This document shows, one piece after another, positions 49,864 through 57,753 of a stretch of DNA of 64,000 nucleotides. The DNA comes from Opitutia bacterium (GTDB lineage Bacteria > Verrucomicrobiota > Verrucomicrobiia > Opitutales > Opitutaceae): assembly GCA_016190985.1 (NCBI GenBank), contig JACPPI010000027.1, positions 1 to 64,000 on the forward strand, written 5' to 3'. Each line of letters starts with the position of its first letter. The first letter of the stretch is position 1. The notes below the pieces were generated by a model. The model made no database searches. It was not told the origin of the DNA and worked only from the letters and a program-made list of their open reading frames with translations. The translations under genes and the position numbers were made by a program.

Positions 49864-51510
49864 TCACTTCTTCATCATCGCGTCGCGCCTGGGCTTGAAC
49901 TCGTTGCCGGGTTTCCACTCGGGCCAGGTGTCCCCGTTGGCGATGCGCCAGCCGACCTGGAGGAGGAACACGGCGTCCTGCGCCGCGCCCTCGAAGGTCC
50001 AGTCGGGCTGCACCTCGTCGGTGACCTTGTGGTAGCGGTTGGCGATGTAGTCGTTGACGTTCTTGTCGGCGAAATCCGCGGGTTGGCCGATGAAGGCGCG
50101 GCCGTTCTTCGGGTAGTAGGAGGGCACGCCGACCTTCGCGAACTCGAAGTGGTCGCTGCGGTAGTAGGAGCCGCGCTCGGGGTTGGCCTCGGGCTTCATG
50201 TCGCGGCCCTGCGCGGCGGCGACGGCGATGCCGATGTCGTCGATCGTCGAGGCGCCGTAGCCGACGGTGGCCATGTCGCTCGTCGGGCCGAACTGGTTGG
50301 CGCCGTCCATGTTGATGTTCGCAAGCGTCTTGGTCAGCGGGTAGAGCGGGTCCTGCGCGTAGTAGTGCGAGCCCAGCAGGCCCTTCTCCTCGGCGGTGAC
50401 GGAGAGGAAGAGGATGCTGCGCTTCGGGCGCTGGGCGGCGGGCAGCGAGGTGTAGGCGCGGGCCAGTTCGAGGAGCACGCCGCAACCGGCGGCGTTGTCA
50501 GCCGCGCCGTTGAAGATCTGGTCGCCCGGCAGGCGGTTGTCCCGGCCAAGGTGATCCCAGTGCGCGGTGTAGATGACGTATTCGTCCTTCAGCTTCGGAT
50601 CGGTGCCGGGGAGGAGCGCGGCGACGTTCTTCGAGGCGACGTTGCGCAGGACGCTGTCGACCGTGAACGACGCCTTGGCGCCGAGCGCGATCGGGGCGAA
50701 GTCGCGGCGCCCCGCGGCGGCCTTGGCGCGGTCGTAGTCCTGACCGGCGGCGGTGAAGAGCCGGCGCGTGGCGTCGAGCGTGAGCCAGCCCTCCATCGCG
50801 ACGTGACCCGCGTTCCTGTCGGGCACGCTGATCTCGAAATTCTCGCGGCTGCGGCTGCCGACGATGACGCCGAACGGATAGGCGGCGGGTCCGGTCTCGT
50901 GGACGATGAGGCAGGCGGCGGCGCCCTTGGCGGCGGCAATCTCGTATTTGTAGGTCCAGCGGCCGTAGTAGGTCATGGCCTTGCCGCCAAAAATTTTTGG
51001 GTCGAGCTGGCCGTCCGCCCCGACGACCGGTGGGTCGTTGATGAGCATCACGACCGTCTTGCCGCGGACATCGACGCTCTTGTAGTCGTCCCAGCCGAAT
51101 TCCGGCGCGACGATGCCGTAGCCGACAAAGACCACGTCGGTGTCCTTGGCCTCGACGTGCGGCGTGACCCGGCTGGTCGGGCCGACGAATTCGTTGATGT
51201 TTTCCATCGCGAGCACCTTGCCGTCGAGCGTGAAGGAAAGCGTGGGCGTAGAGGTGATGCCGACGAGGGGCACGTTCTGGATGTAGGTGCCGTCGGGGTT
51301 GCCCGGCTGCAGGCCGAGCTTCTTGAACTCCGCAATCAGGTAGGCGACGGTCTTGTCCTCGCCGGGCGTGCCGGGGGAGCGGCCCTCGAACTCGTCGGAG
51401 GCGAGCACCTTGACGTGCGCGAGGATGTTCGCGGAAGAGATTTCCGGTTTCGGGTCGGCGGCGGCCAGGACCGTCGCGCCGAGCAAGCAAACGAACAGGG
51501 GTGTTTTCAT
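49864..51510 (-). CDS. M28-family zinc aminopeptidase with PA domain
   Basis: 548 residues from ATG 51510 with a signal peptide (KTPLFVCLLGATVLAAADPK). PA-like insert about 120-290 (FVGYGIVAPEFGWDDYKSVD, GAAACLIVHETGP), then the M28 core: first zinc His in TAHWDHLG, bridging Asp in NGAADNAAGCG, catalytic Glu pair in TAEEKGLLGS, further ligands Asp in NINMDG and His in SDHFEF. It releases N-terminal amino acids from peptides in the periplasm or outside. Encoded among oligopeptide-binding proteins, it fits extracellular peptide use. Stop followed by a REP unit. Confidence 0.9.
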   Translation of the reverse strand: MKTPLFVCLLGATVLAAADPKPEISSANILAHVKVLASDEFEGRSPGTPGEDKTVAYLIAEFKKLGLQPGNPDGTYIQNVPLVGITSTPTLSFTLDGKVLAMENINEFVGPTSRVTPHVEAKDTDVVFVGYGIVAPEFGWDDYKSVDVRGKTVVMLINDPPVVGADGQLDPKIFGGKAMTYYGRWTYKYEIAAAKGAAACLIVHETGPAAYPFGVIVGSRSRENFEISVPDRNAGHVAMEGWLTLDATRRLFTAAGQDYDRAKAAAGRRDFAPIALGAKASFTVDSVLRNVASKNVAALLPGTDPKLKDEYVIYTAHWDHLGRDNRLPGDQIFNGAADNAAGCGVLLELARAYTSLPAAQRPKRSILFLSVTAEEKGLLGSHYYAQDPLYPLTKTLANINMDGANQFGPTSDMATVGYGASTIDDIGIAVAAAQGRDMKPEANPERGSYYRSDHFEFAKVGVPSYYPKNGRAFIGQPADFADKNVNDYIANRYHKVTDEVQPDWTFEGAAQDAVFLLQVGWRIANGDTWPEWKPGNEFKPRRDAMMKK

Positions 51511-51568
51511 AGGGGGAGGGGCGAGATGCTGCGAAACGCGCGGGCCGTGGCGAGCGCGGAGTTGCCAG

Positions 51569-51619
51569 GCAGGGCGCACCAGCCGGTGCGCCGCGGCGGA
51601 GCGGGCCGCTCCGCCCTAC
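51569..51619. repeat. REP pair; right unit supplies a stop codon
   Basis: Left unit GCAGGGCGCACCAGCCGGTG (+, 51569-51592; stem GGCGCACC/GGTGCGCC). Right unit minus, GTAGGGCGGAGCGGGCCGCT-type (51595-51619; stem GGCGGAGCG/CGCTCCGCC). The TAG stop codon of the adjacent binding-protein gene (51618-51616) is part of this unit's GTAG head. Confidence 0.85.
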
Positions 51620-53142
51620 CGATCAACCGTGACGTCGCGGTAGAAGCGCGTCCACAGCCGGTCGGCGCGCCAGTTCTTCACGCGCGGCGCCACGAGGAAG
51701 TTCTGCGAGTTGAAATAGAGCGGGATCAGGGGCATGTCGCCGAGCAGGATCTTTTCGGCCGGCGCCCACTGCGCGGCGGCGGCGAGCCGGTCGTATTCCG
51801 GATTGGACCAGTGTGGGTAATTGGCCGCGTGGCCGGTGGTCAGTTGGGTGAAAAGGTCCGACGCGCCGTCGCAGTCGGGGATGGCGGTCATGAACGCGAC
51901 TGCGTAGTCGCCGGCCGCGAGCGAGGCGAGGTGCGTGCGGGCCTCGCGCTGCGCGAGCGCGACCTCGATGCCGAGTTCGCGCCGCCACATCTGCTGGATG
52001 GCCTCGAGCTGGCCGCCGCTCACCGGCCAGGCGGTCAGCTCCAGCCGGGGGAAGCCCTTGCCGCCGGGAAAACCGGCCGCGGCCAGCAACTCCCGCGCCT
52101 GGGCGGCGTTCTCGGTGAGGCGCAGCCCCGGCGCGTAGTCGCCGAGCCCGGCGGGCACGAAGTGGAAGGCCGGCTGCTGGCCGCCTTGCAGCACTTTCTC
52201 CACGAGAGATGTGCGGTCGAGGGCCAGCGCGAGAGCCTGGCGCACCCGCGGATCGTTGAGCGGCGGGCGCTGCGTGTTGAGCGCGAGGTAGCGGGTCTCG
52301 GCCAGAGGCACGCTGCGCAGGACGGACGGCTGCGCGGCGCGGTAGCCGGGGATTTTTGTCACTGGCACCGCCATGGTCACGTCGAGCTGGCCGGCGCGGA
52401 AAGCGCGCTCCTCGCTGTCGCCGTTGTCCATCGCGACAAACCGGATGCCGTCGAGCTTCACGCGGGCGGCGTCCCAGTAGAGCGAATTCTTCCTCACGGC
52501 GATATGTTGGCTGGGTTTCCATTCGCTCAGCACGAACGGGCCGTTGCCGATACCGGGCTTCTCGTGAGCCGGAATCCAGGGCCCGCTGGCCACGATGGCG
52601 GGGAAGTCGGCTGTTCGCTGCTTGAGTGAGATCACCAGGGTGCGGGGATCCGGTGCTTTCATTTCGCGCACTGCGGCGAAGAGGTGCGCCTTCGGTGCGA
52701 TGCTGCCGGGTGCGGTCGCTCGCCGGATCATGGCGGCGAAACTATCGGCGGTGACCGGATCGCCGTTGGACCATTTCGCGTCGGCGCGGAGGTGAAAGGC
52801 ATAGGTCAGGCCGTCGGGCGAGACTTCCCATTTCTCGGCCACGCCCGCCAGGGGCGCGCCGCCGACGGGGTTGGGCGTGAGCAGGCCTTCGCCGAGGGCG
52901 CGGATGATGAAGAACTCGTCGGGCAGGGTGGCGAGCTGCGGGTCGAGCGTGGCGGGCTCGTTGCGCTGGCTGACGCGGAGGATTTTCTCGGGGGCGGCGG
53001 GTGTCGCTGGCGCGGAGGTTTCGCGCTTGGAGCAGCCGGAAACAGTGGCCACGAAAAGGCATCCGCCTACGCACAAGGCTACGGCGGACTTACGCAACGC
53101 GCACCTGATGCGAAGACTACTTCGTGTCCTCCAGCCAGACAT
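51616..53142 (-). CDS. Oligopeptide-binding lipoprotein (OppA paralogue)
   Basis: 508 residues if read from ATG 53142, which lies 26 nt inside the upstream paralogue; a TTG further in (near RKSAVALCVGG) is an alternative. Signal peptide with lipobox VSGC. Family 5 features: RNEPATLDPQLAT, ALGEGLLTPNP, GLTYAFHLRADAKWSNGDPV, ERAFRAGQLDVTMAVPV, AIPDCDGASDLFTQL. Shorter than its neighbours by about 30 residues, mainly in the central lobe. Translational coupling with the upstream copy is likely. The TAG stop codon belongs to a REP unit, so the original C-terminus may have differed. Confidence 0.9.
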   Translation of the reverse strand: MSGWRTRSSLRIRCALRKSAVALCVGGCLFVATVSGCSKRETSAPATPAAPEKILRVSQRNEPATLDPQLATLPDEFFIIRALGEGLLTPNPVGGAPLAGVAEKWEVSPDGLTYAFHLRADAKWSNGDPVTADSFAAMIRRATAPGSIAPKAHLFAAVREMKAPDPRTLVISLKQRTADFPAIVASGPWIPAHEKPGIGNGPFVLSEWKPSQHIAVRKNSLYWDAARVKLDGIRFVAMDNGDSEERAFRAGQLDVTMAVPVTKIPGYRAAQPSVLRSVPLAETRYLALNTQRPPLNDPRVRQALALALDRTSLVEKVLQGGQQPAFHFVPAGLGDYAPGLRLTENAAQARELLAAAGFPGGKGFPRLELTAWPVSGGQLEAIQQMWRRELGIEVALAQREARTHLASLAAGDYAVAFMTAIPDCDGASDLFTQLTTGHAANYPHWSNPEYDRLAAAAQWAPAEKILLGDMPLIPLYFNSQNFLVAPRVKNWRADRLWTRFYRDVTVDR

Positions 53143-54748
53143 AGCGGTAGTCGGTGTGGTCCCCGGGCGTGGGCTGCCAGCCTTTCACGGCGGGGTGCAG
53201 CAGATAGACGTGGGTGTTGAAATAGATCGGCACGATGGGCGCGGCGTTGAGGACGAGGGCCTCGGCCTGCGCGAGCACGGCGGCGCGGGCCACCGGGTCG
53301 GCGATGGTGTTGGCCCGGTCGGACAGGGCGTCGTAGGCGGGGTCGGACCAGCCGGTGTGATTGTTGCCGGAGTCGCTGCGCCACATGTCGAGGAAGGTCG
53401 TGGCGTCGAGGTAGTCGGCCGTCCAGGTGCCGAGCAGCACCTGGTAGTCCCCGCTGCGGCGGCTGGCGAAGACGACCTTGTATTCCTGGTTCACGAGGCG
53501 CACGTCGAGGCCGAGGTCGCGCTTCCACATCTGTTGGATGGCCTCGGCGACGAGGCGGAGGATCTCGGAGTTGTTGTAGAGGATATCGATGGGCGGCAGG
53601 CCGGCACCGCCGGGGTGGCCGGCCTCGGCGAGAAATTTTCTCGCGGCCTCCAGGTCGTAGGCCGTGCGGGCCGGGGGCGTGTAGCCCTTGAGGAACCCCG
53701 GGGTGAAGGTCGGCGCGGGCAGGCGGCCGCCGGGGAGGATCTTGCCGGCGATGGTGTCGCGGTCGACCGCGAGCGAGAGCGCGCGGCGCACGCGGGCGTC
53801 GCCGAAGGGCGCCTTGCGGACGTTGAGGCGGAAGAAGTAGGTCTCAAGATTGTAGTCGATGCGGAGCGCGGGGTTTTTCTCGCGCTGGAGCGGGAGGATC
53901 TTGGCGAGCGGGAGCGCCCAGGTGGCGTGAAGCTGGCCGGAACGGTAGGCGCGTTCCTCGGCATCGATACTGTCGGTCGGGTAGAAGTGCACGGCGTTCA
54001 GCCGCACGCGCGCCCGGTCGTAGTAGGTGGGGGATTTCTCGACGACCACGCGCTGGTGGGGGCTCCACTCCTTGAGGACGAACGGGCCGCTCGAGACGAG
54101 GTTGCCCGGCCGCGTCCAAGGCGAGCCGCGCCGGTAGGCGTCGCCCACGACGGCGATGGAGCGGACGTTGACCGGGCGCCACGGGGAGTTGAGCAGGATC
54201 TGGAGAAAATAAGGCGCGGGGTGCGTGAGGGTGACGACGAGCGTGCGGGCGTCGCGCGCCACCGCGCCGACGGTGGCGAAGTCCGTGGTCTGGCCCTTGT
54301 GGTAGGCCTCGGCTCCGCGGAGGAGGTAGAGGAAATACGCGTAGTCGGCGGCGAGCGAGGGCGTGAGGATACGGCGCCAGGAGTCCACGCAGTCCTGCGC
54401 GGTGACGGGCTCCCCGTTGCTCCACTTGGCGTCGGCGCGGAGGTGAAACGTGTAGGTGAGGCCGTCGGGGGAGATGTCCCACCGCTCGGCGAGCGCGGGT
54501 TTCGGTTCCAGCGTGCCGGGCTCGTAGGTCACGAGCGGCTCGAAGAGGGAGTGGCAGATCTTGGCGTCGGCGAGACCGGTGACAGTCTGGGGATCGAGGT
54601 CGGCCGGCTCGGAGCCGACGCTGAGGTGGAGCACGCCCTCGCGGTTGCCGCGCGCGACGGCGGACTCGCGCCGGGCGCAGGCGGCGGTAAAACAGAGGAC
54701 AGAGGTCAGCAGCCAGAGAACAGGAGGGATGAGACGGGCGGATTTCAT
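53117..54748 (-). CDS. Oligopeptide-binding lipoprotein (OppA paralogue)
   Basis: 543 residues from ATG 54748, which overlaps the ispF stop codon (ATGA). Signal peptide MKSARLIPPVLWLLTSVLCF followed by lipobox TAAC. Family 5 features: VGSEPADLDPQTVTG, SLFEPLVTYEPGTLEPKPAL, GLTYTFHLRADAKWSNGEPV, ERAYRSGQLHATWALP, DYLDATTFLDMW. The signal peptide is partly encoded by an AGAGGACAG-type repeat (54687-54725). Being coupled to ispF, it would be expressed with an isoprenoid enzyme, which is unusual for a nutrient-binding protein. Confidence 0.92.
   Translation of the reverse strand: MKSARLIPPVLWLLTSVLCFTAACARRESAVARGNREGVLHLSVGSEPADLDPQTVTGLADAKICHSLFEPLVTYEPGTLEPKPALAERWDISPDGLTYTFHLRADAKWSNGEPVTAQDCVDSWRRILTPSLAADYAYFLYLLRGAEAYHKGQTTDFATVGAVARDARTLVVTLTHPAPYFLQILLNSPWRPVNVRSIAVVGDAYRRGSPWTRPGNLVSSGPFVLKEWSPHQRVVVEKSPTYYDRARVRLNAVHFYPTDSIDAEERAYRSGQLHATWALPLAKILPLQREKNPALRIDYNLETYFFRLNVRKAPFGDARVRRALSLAVDRDTIAGKILPGGRLPAPTFTPGFLKGYTPPARTAYDLEAARKFLAEAGHPGGAGLPPIDILYNNSEILRLVAEAIQQMWKRDLGLDVRLVNQEYKVVFASRRSGDYQVLLGTWTADYLDATTFLDMWRSDSGNNHTGWSDPAYDALSDRANTIADPVARAAVLAQAEALVLNAAPIVPIYFNTHVYLLHPAVKGWQPTPGDHTDYRYVWLEDTK
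54687..54725. repeat. AGAGGACAG-type tract (inside binding-protein signal peptide)
   Basis: AACAGAGGACAGAGGTCAGC followed by AGCCAGAGAACAGG; on the minus strand it encodes LWLLTSVLCFTA of the lipoprotein signal peptide. Confidence 0.65.
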
Positions 54749-55224
54749 CGGCGGGACAGCAACGCGACGGCATGGGCGGCGATGGCGAGGCCGCGGCCGA
54801 TGTCGTCCACGCCCTCGTTGGTCGTGGCCTTCAGCCCGATCTCGTCGGGGAGGAGGCCGGCAGATTTTGCGAGGGCGGCTTTCATCGCGGCCAGGCGCGG
54901 GGCGAGCTTGGGTTTTTCCGCTATGACTGTGGCGTCGAGATTGGAGATGTTGTAACCGAGCTTGGTGATCTCCGCGACGACGCGCCGCAGGAGGACCTGC
55001 GAGTCGGCGTTCTTGTAGGCGGGGTCGGTGTCCGGGAAAAAGTGGCCGATGTCGGGCAGACCGGCGGCACCGAGCAGGGCGTCGCAGATGGCGTGGGTCA
55101 GGCAATCGGCGTCGCTGTGGCCGTCGAGTCCGTAGTCGGTGTCGAACTTCACGCCGCCGAGCACGAGCGGCCGGTCCGGGACAAGGCGGTGGATGTCGTA
55201 GCCGTGGCCGATGCGGTAGTTCAT
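54745..55224 (-). CDS. ispF: 2-C-methyl-D-erythritol 2,4-cyclodiphosphate synthase
   Basis: 159 residues from ATG 55224 (MNYRIGHGYDIHRLVPDRPL). MEP-pathway enzyme making 2-C-methylerythritol 2,4-cyclodiphosphate with release of CMP. Zinc ligands in GYDIHR (Asp8xHis10 pattern) and His near 42; signature DGHSDADCLTHAICDALLGA and TTNEGVDDIGRGL intact. Overlaps ispD by 4 nt (ATGA) upstream and the oligopeptide-binding gene by 4 nt downstream. Confidence 0.96.
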   Translation of the reverse strand: MNYRIGHGYDIHRLVPDRPLVLGGVKFDTDYGLDGHSDADCLTHAICDALLGAAGLPDIGHFFPDTDPAYKNADSQVLLRRVVAEITKLGYNISNLDATVIAEKPKLAPRLAAMKAALAKSAGLLPDEIGLKATTNEGVDDIGRGLAIAAHAVALLSRR

Positions 55225-55925
55225 GGGGAGAACGGAGCGCGGGAGCCGGCGGGAGGCGCGGCGAGCAGGAATTCGGCGTAGGCGAGGTCGGCGGGCGTGG
55301 TCAGCTTCGGGTTGGGGTGCGGATTTTCCAGCAGGGCGATGGGGTGGTGGAGCAATTCCACGGCGGCGGCATCGTCGGTGATGGTCAGCTTGCGTTTGGC
55401 GACGGTGGCGTAGGCCCGGCAGATGAGTTTGCGGGAGAAAACCTGCGGGGTCTCCATCGCCCAGAGATGCTGCCGGTCGAGCGTGCGCAGGCGGCCCTCG
55501 CCACGGTGGTCCTTGATCGTGTCGGTGACGCGGTGCGCGAGCACGACGGCGTCCTCCCGGCGGACGATCTTGTGCAGCGCGACCAGCTGCTCGGCGCGGA
55601 CGAGCGGACGGGCGCAATCGTGGATAAAGACGTAACCGACGTCGTCGGGCAGCTCGGCGAGCGCGGCGGCGACGGAATCCTGCCGCTCGGCGCCGCCCGG
55701 CACGAAGAGCGTGGGCGTCGGCGCGTAGGCGGAAAGCTCGATCATCTGCGCCTGATCACGGTAGGTGACGATGAAGGTGTCGATGACTCCGCTGCGGTAG
55801 AACGTGGCGGCGGTATGCGCGAAGACGGGCTTGCCGGCGAGGGGCGCGAGCACCTTGTCGGGCACGGCGCCGTCCATGCGGCGGCTGCGGCCGGCGGCGA
55901 GGAGGATGGCGGCGGTGCGGCTCAT
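55221..55925 (-). CDS. ispD: 2-C-methyl-D-erythritol 4-phosphate cytidylyltransferase
   Basis: 234 residues. Nucleotidyltransferase start ILLAAGRSRRMDGAVPDKVL (G-rich loop with Arg and Lys), VPGGAERQDSVAAAL, VFIHDCARPLV, RVTDTIK and WAMETPQVF are diagnostic. It makes CDP-methylerythritol from MEP and CTP. Translationally coupled to ispF. Upstream spacer to pyrF is filled with a GGCTGAAGG-type repeat. Confidence 0.95.
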   Translation of the reverse strand: MSRTAAILLAAGRSRRMDGAVPDKVLAPLAGKPVFAHTAATFYRSGVIDTFIVTYRDQAQMIELSAYAPTPTLFVPGGAERQDSVAAALAELPDDVGYVFIHDCARPLVRAEQLVALHKIVRREDAVVLAHRVTDTIKDHRGEGRLRTLDRQHLWAMETPQVFSRKLICRAYATVAKRKLTITDDAAAVELLHHPIALLENPHPNPKLTTPADLAYAEFLLAAPPAGSRAPFSP

Positions 55926-55929
55926 GCGG

Positions 55930-56047
55930 AGAAAAGGCTGAAGGACTGAAGGGCTGAAAGGCTGAGGAAGGAACAGAATGGGATGTGGTCGGTTGGCATG
56001 GGGCTTTGGTGTGACGGCAGTTTTTCAGTCCTTCAGTTTTTCAGACT
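55930..56047. repeat. GGCTGAAGGACTGAAGGGC inverted pair between pyrF and ispD
   Basis: Left arm AAAAGGCTGAAGGACTGAAG and right arm CAGTCCTTCAGTTTTTCAGA; the right arm includes the last codons of pyrF (SLKN). Same family as in batD at 10197-10300. Confidence 0.6.
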
Positions 56048-56743
56048 TTCTGATCCGAGCTCCGCGAGGATGGTGCGGGCGGCGGCGGCGGGATCGGCGG
56101 CCTGGAGGATCGGCCGGCCGACCACGATGTAGGTGGAGCCGGCGCGGGCCGCGTCAGCGGGAGTCATGACGCGCTTCTGGTCGTCGCCGCCGGCCTCGCC
56201 GGCGGGCCGGATGCCGGGCGTGACCAGCTGCAGGTCGGCGGGAAGGGTTTTGCGCAGGAAGTCCACTTCGAGCGGGGAGCAAACCAGACCGCGCAGGCCG
56301 GAGTCGGCGGCGAGCCGGCCGAGGCGCGCGACTTGGTCGGCGGACGCGGAAGCTACGCCGATTTCGTTGAGCCCGGCGGTGTCCATCGAGGTCAGCACCG
56401 TGACGCCGAGCAGGAGCAGCTTGGGGCTATGCTTCTGCTGCGCCGCGAGGGCGGCACGCATCATCTCGCCCCCGCCGGCGGTGTGGAGCGTGAGCATCGA
56501 GATGGGCAGGGGCGCGAGCGACTCGACGGCCTTGGCGACGGTGTGGGGGATGTCGTGCAGCTTGAGGTCGAGGAAGACGTTGAAGCCCATGCCGGCGACC
56601 TCGCGCACGTAGTTGGGGCCGTAGGCGGTGAACATCTGCAGGCCGATCTTCACCCAGCGGAGCTGGCCGCGCAACTGGCGGAGAACAGGAGCGGCGGCTT
56701 CGCGCGTGGGGACGTCCAGGGCCAAAATTAGGTCGCAAGCCAT
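56033..56743 (-). CDS. pyrF: Orotidine 5'-phosphate decarboxylase
   Basis: 236 residues. Last step of UMP synthesis. Phosphate- and substrate-binding motifs: LALDVPTREAA, KIGLQMFTAYGP, the catalytic DLKLHDIPHTV (Lys-Asp-x-x-x-Asp tetrad shared between subunits), and the C-terminal VTPGIRP and YIVVGRPI. The final residues SLKN come from a dispersed repeat. It is upstream of ispD on the same strand and divergent from ispE, with about 60 bp between starts. Confidence 0.95.
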   Translation of the reverse strand: MACDLILALDVPTREAAAPVLRQLRGQLRWVKIGLQMFTAYGPNYVREVAGMGFNVFLDLKLHDIPHTVAKAVESLAPLPISMLTLHTAGGGEMMRAALAAQQKHSPKLLLLGVTVLTSMDTAGLNEIGVASASADQVARLGRLAADSGLRGLVCSPLEVDFLRKTLPADLQLVTPGIRPAGEAGGDDQKRVMTPADAARAGSTYIVVGRPILQAADPAAAARTILAELGSESLKN

Positions 56744-56802
56744 GTGAGGGGAGGGCTAACGTGAGGGGAAACCGTGACCTCCGCCATGCTTTTTTGCGCG
56801 CC

Positions 56803-57699
56803 GTGAACACAGTCAGCGAATTTTCCCCGGCCAAGATCAACCTCTTCCTCGCCATCACCGGGCGGCGGGCCGACGGCTATCACGATCTGGTGTCGGTGGC
56901 CGCGCCGCTGGACTTCGGGGACGAGTTGGTCGCCGAACTCAGAGAACAGAAGACAGAGGTCAGAGGTCAGTTCAGTCTTGAATGCGACGATCCCGCCGTG
57001 CCGACGGATGGGACCAACCTTGTGCTGAAGGCGGCGACCGCCTTCGCGGCGACGACGGATTGGAAGGGAGGCGCACACTTCAGGCTGACCAAGCGCATCC
57101 CGGTCGGCGCCGGCCTGGGCGGCGGCAGCAGCAACGCCGTGGCGGCGCTGCTGGCGCTCAACAAATTGTCGGGCGGCGCGCTGCCCGGGGCGAAGCTGGC
57201 GGAGGTCGCCGCGTCGCTCGGGGCGGACTGCGCGCTGTTCTTGAAAAACACGCCGGTCATCATGCGCGGCCGGGGCGAGCGCATCGAGCCGCTGCCACCC
57301 GCGGCGGCGGCGCGCGTGCGCGGCCGCCGCGTGCTGCTGTTCAAACCGGGCTTCGGCATCAGCACGGCGTGGGCTTATGCGCGGATGGCCGCGCGCGGTG
57401 CCGATTATGCGCCGGCGGCCGGAGCCGAGGCCCGGCTCGCGGCCTGGCTGGGCGGCGCCGCGCCGGCGGAGGATTTGCTCGCGAACAATCTGGAGGGCGT
57501 CGCGTTCGACAAATACCTCGCGCTGCCGGTGCTGCTGGCGAAATTGCGGCGCGAGCTCGGCGTCGCGGCGCGGATGAGCGGGAGCGGGAGCGCGTGCTTC
57601 GCGGTGCTCGGCGACGATTTCGTGTCGGCGCCGCTCGTGGCGCGGATCCGCGAGTGCTGGGGGCCGGCGGCGTTCGTGCAGGAAGCGCGGCTGGTCTAG
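56803..57699 (+). CDS. ispE: 4-diphosphocytidyl-2-C-methyl-D-erythritol kinase
   Basis: 298 residues taken from GTG 56803 (MNTVSEFSPAKINLFLAITG); a GTG at 56761 would add 14 residues. GHMP kinase: SPAKINLFL at the N-terminus, phosphate loop IPVGAGLGGGSSNAVAAL near 106, MSGSGSACFAV near 262. Third step shared by this locus (ispD, ispF, ispE are all here). Oddity: near residue 48 the stretch REQKTEVRGQ is encoded by an AGAGGACAG-type repeat lying in frame, in a loop after ELVAEL. Confidence 0.92.
   Translation: MNTVSEFSPAKINLFLAITGRRADGYHDLVSVAAPLDFGDELVAELREQKTEVRGQFSLECDDPAVPTDGTNLVLKAATAFAATTDWKGGAHFRLTKRIPVGAGLGGGSSNAVAALLALNKLSGGALPGAKLAEVAASLGADCALFLKNTPVIMRGRGERIEPLPPAAAARVRGRRVLLFKPGFGISTAWAYARMAARGADYAPAAGAEARLAAWLGGAAPAEDLLANNLEGVAFDKYLALPVLLAKLRRELGVAARMSGSGSACFAVLGDDFVSAPLVARIRECWGPAAFVQEARLV
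56938..56976. repeat. AGAGGACAG-type tract inserted in ispE
   Basis: CTCAGAGAACAGAAGACAGA followed by GGTCAGAGGTCAG, read in the plus frame as REQKTEVRGQ. Confidence 0.65.
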
Positions 57700-57753
57700 T
57701 TCCGCATTGACCGCGTGGCTCGCGCGCCGGTTAATCGGCCAGTCCTTCCGCCC

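Noticed and set aside
49621-52629. 1002-aa plus-strand ORF
   Set aside because: Shadow of two binding-protein genes and the M28 peptidase on the minus strand; composition typical of antisense GC-rich DNA.
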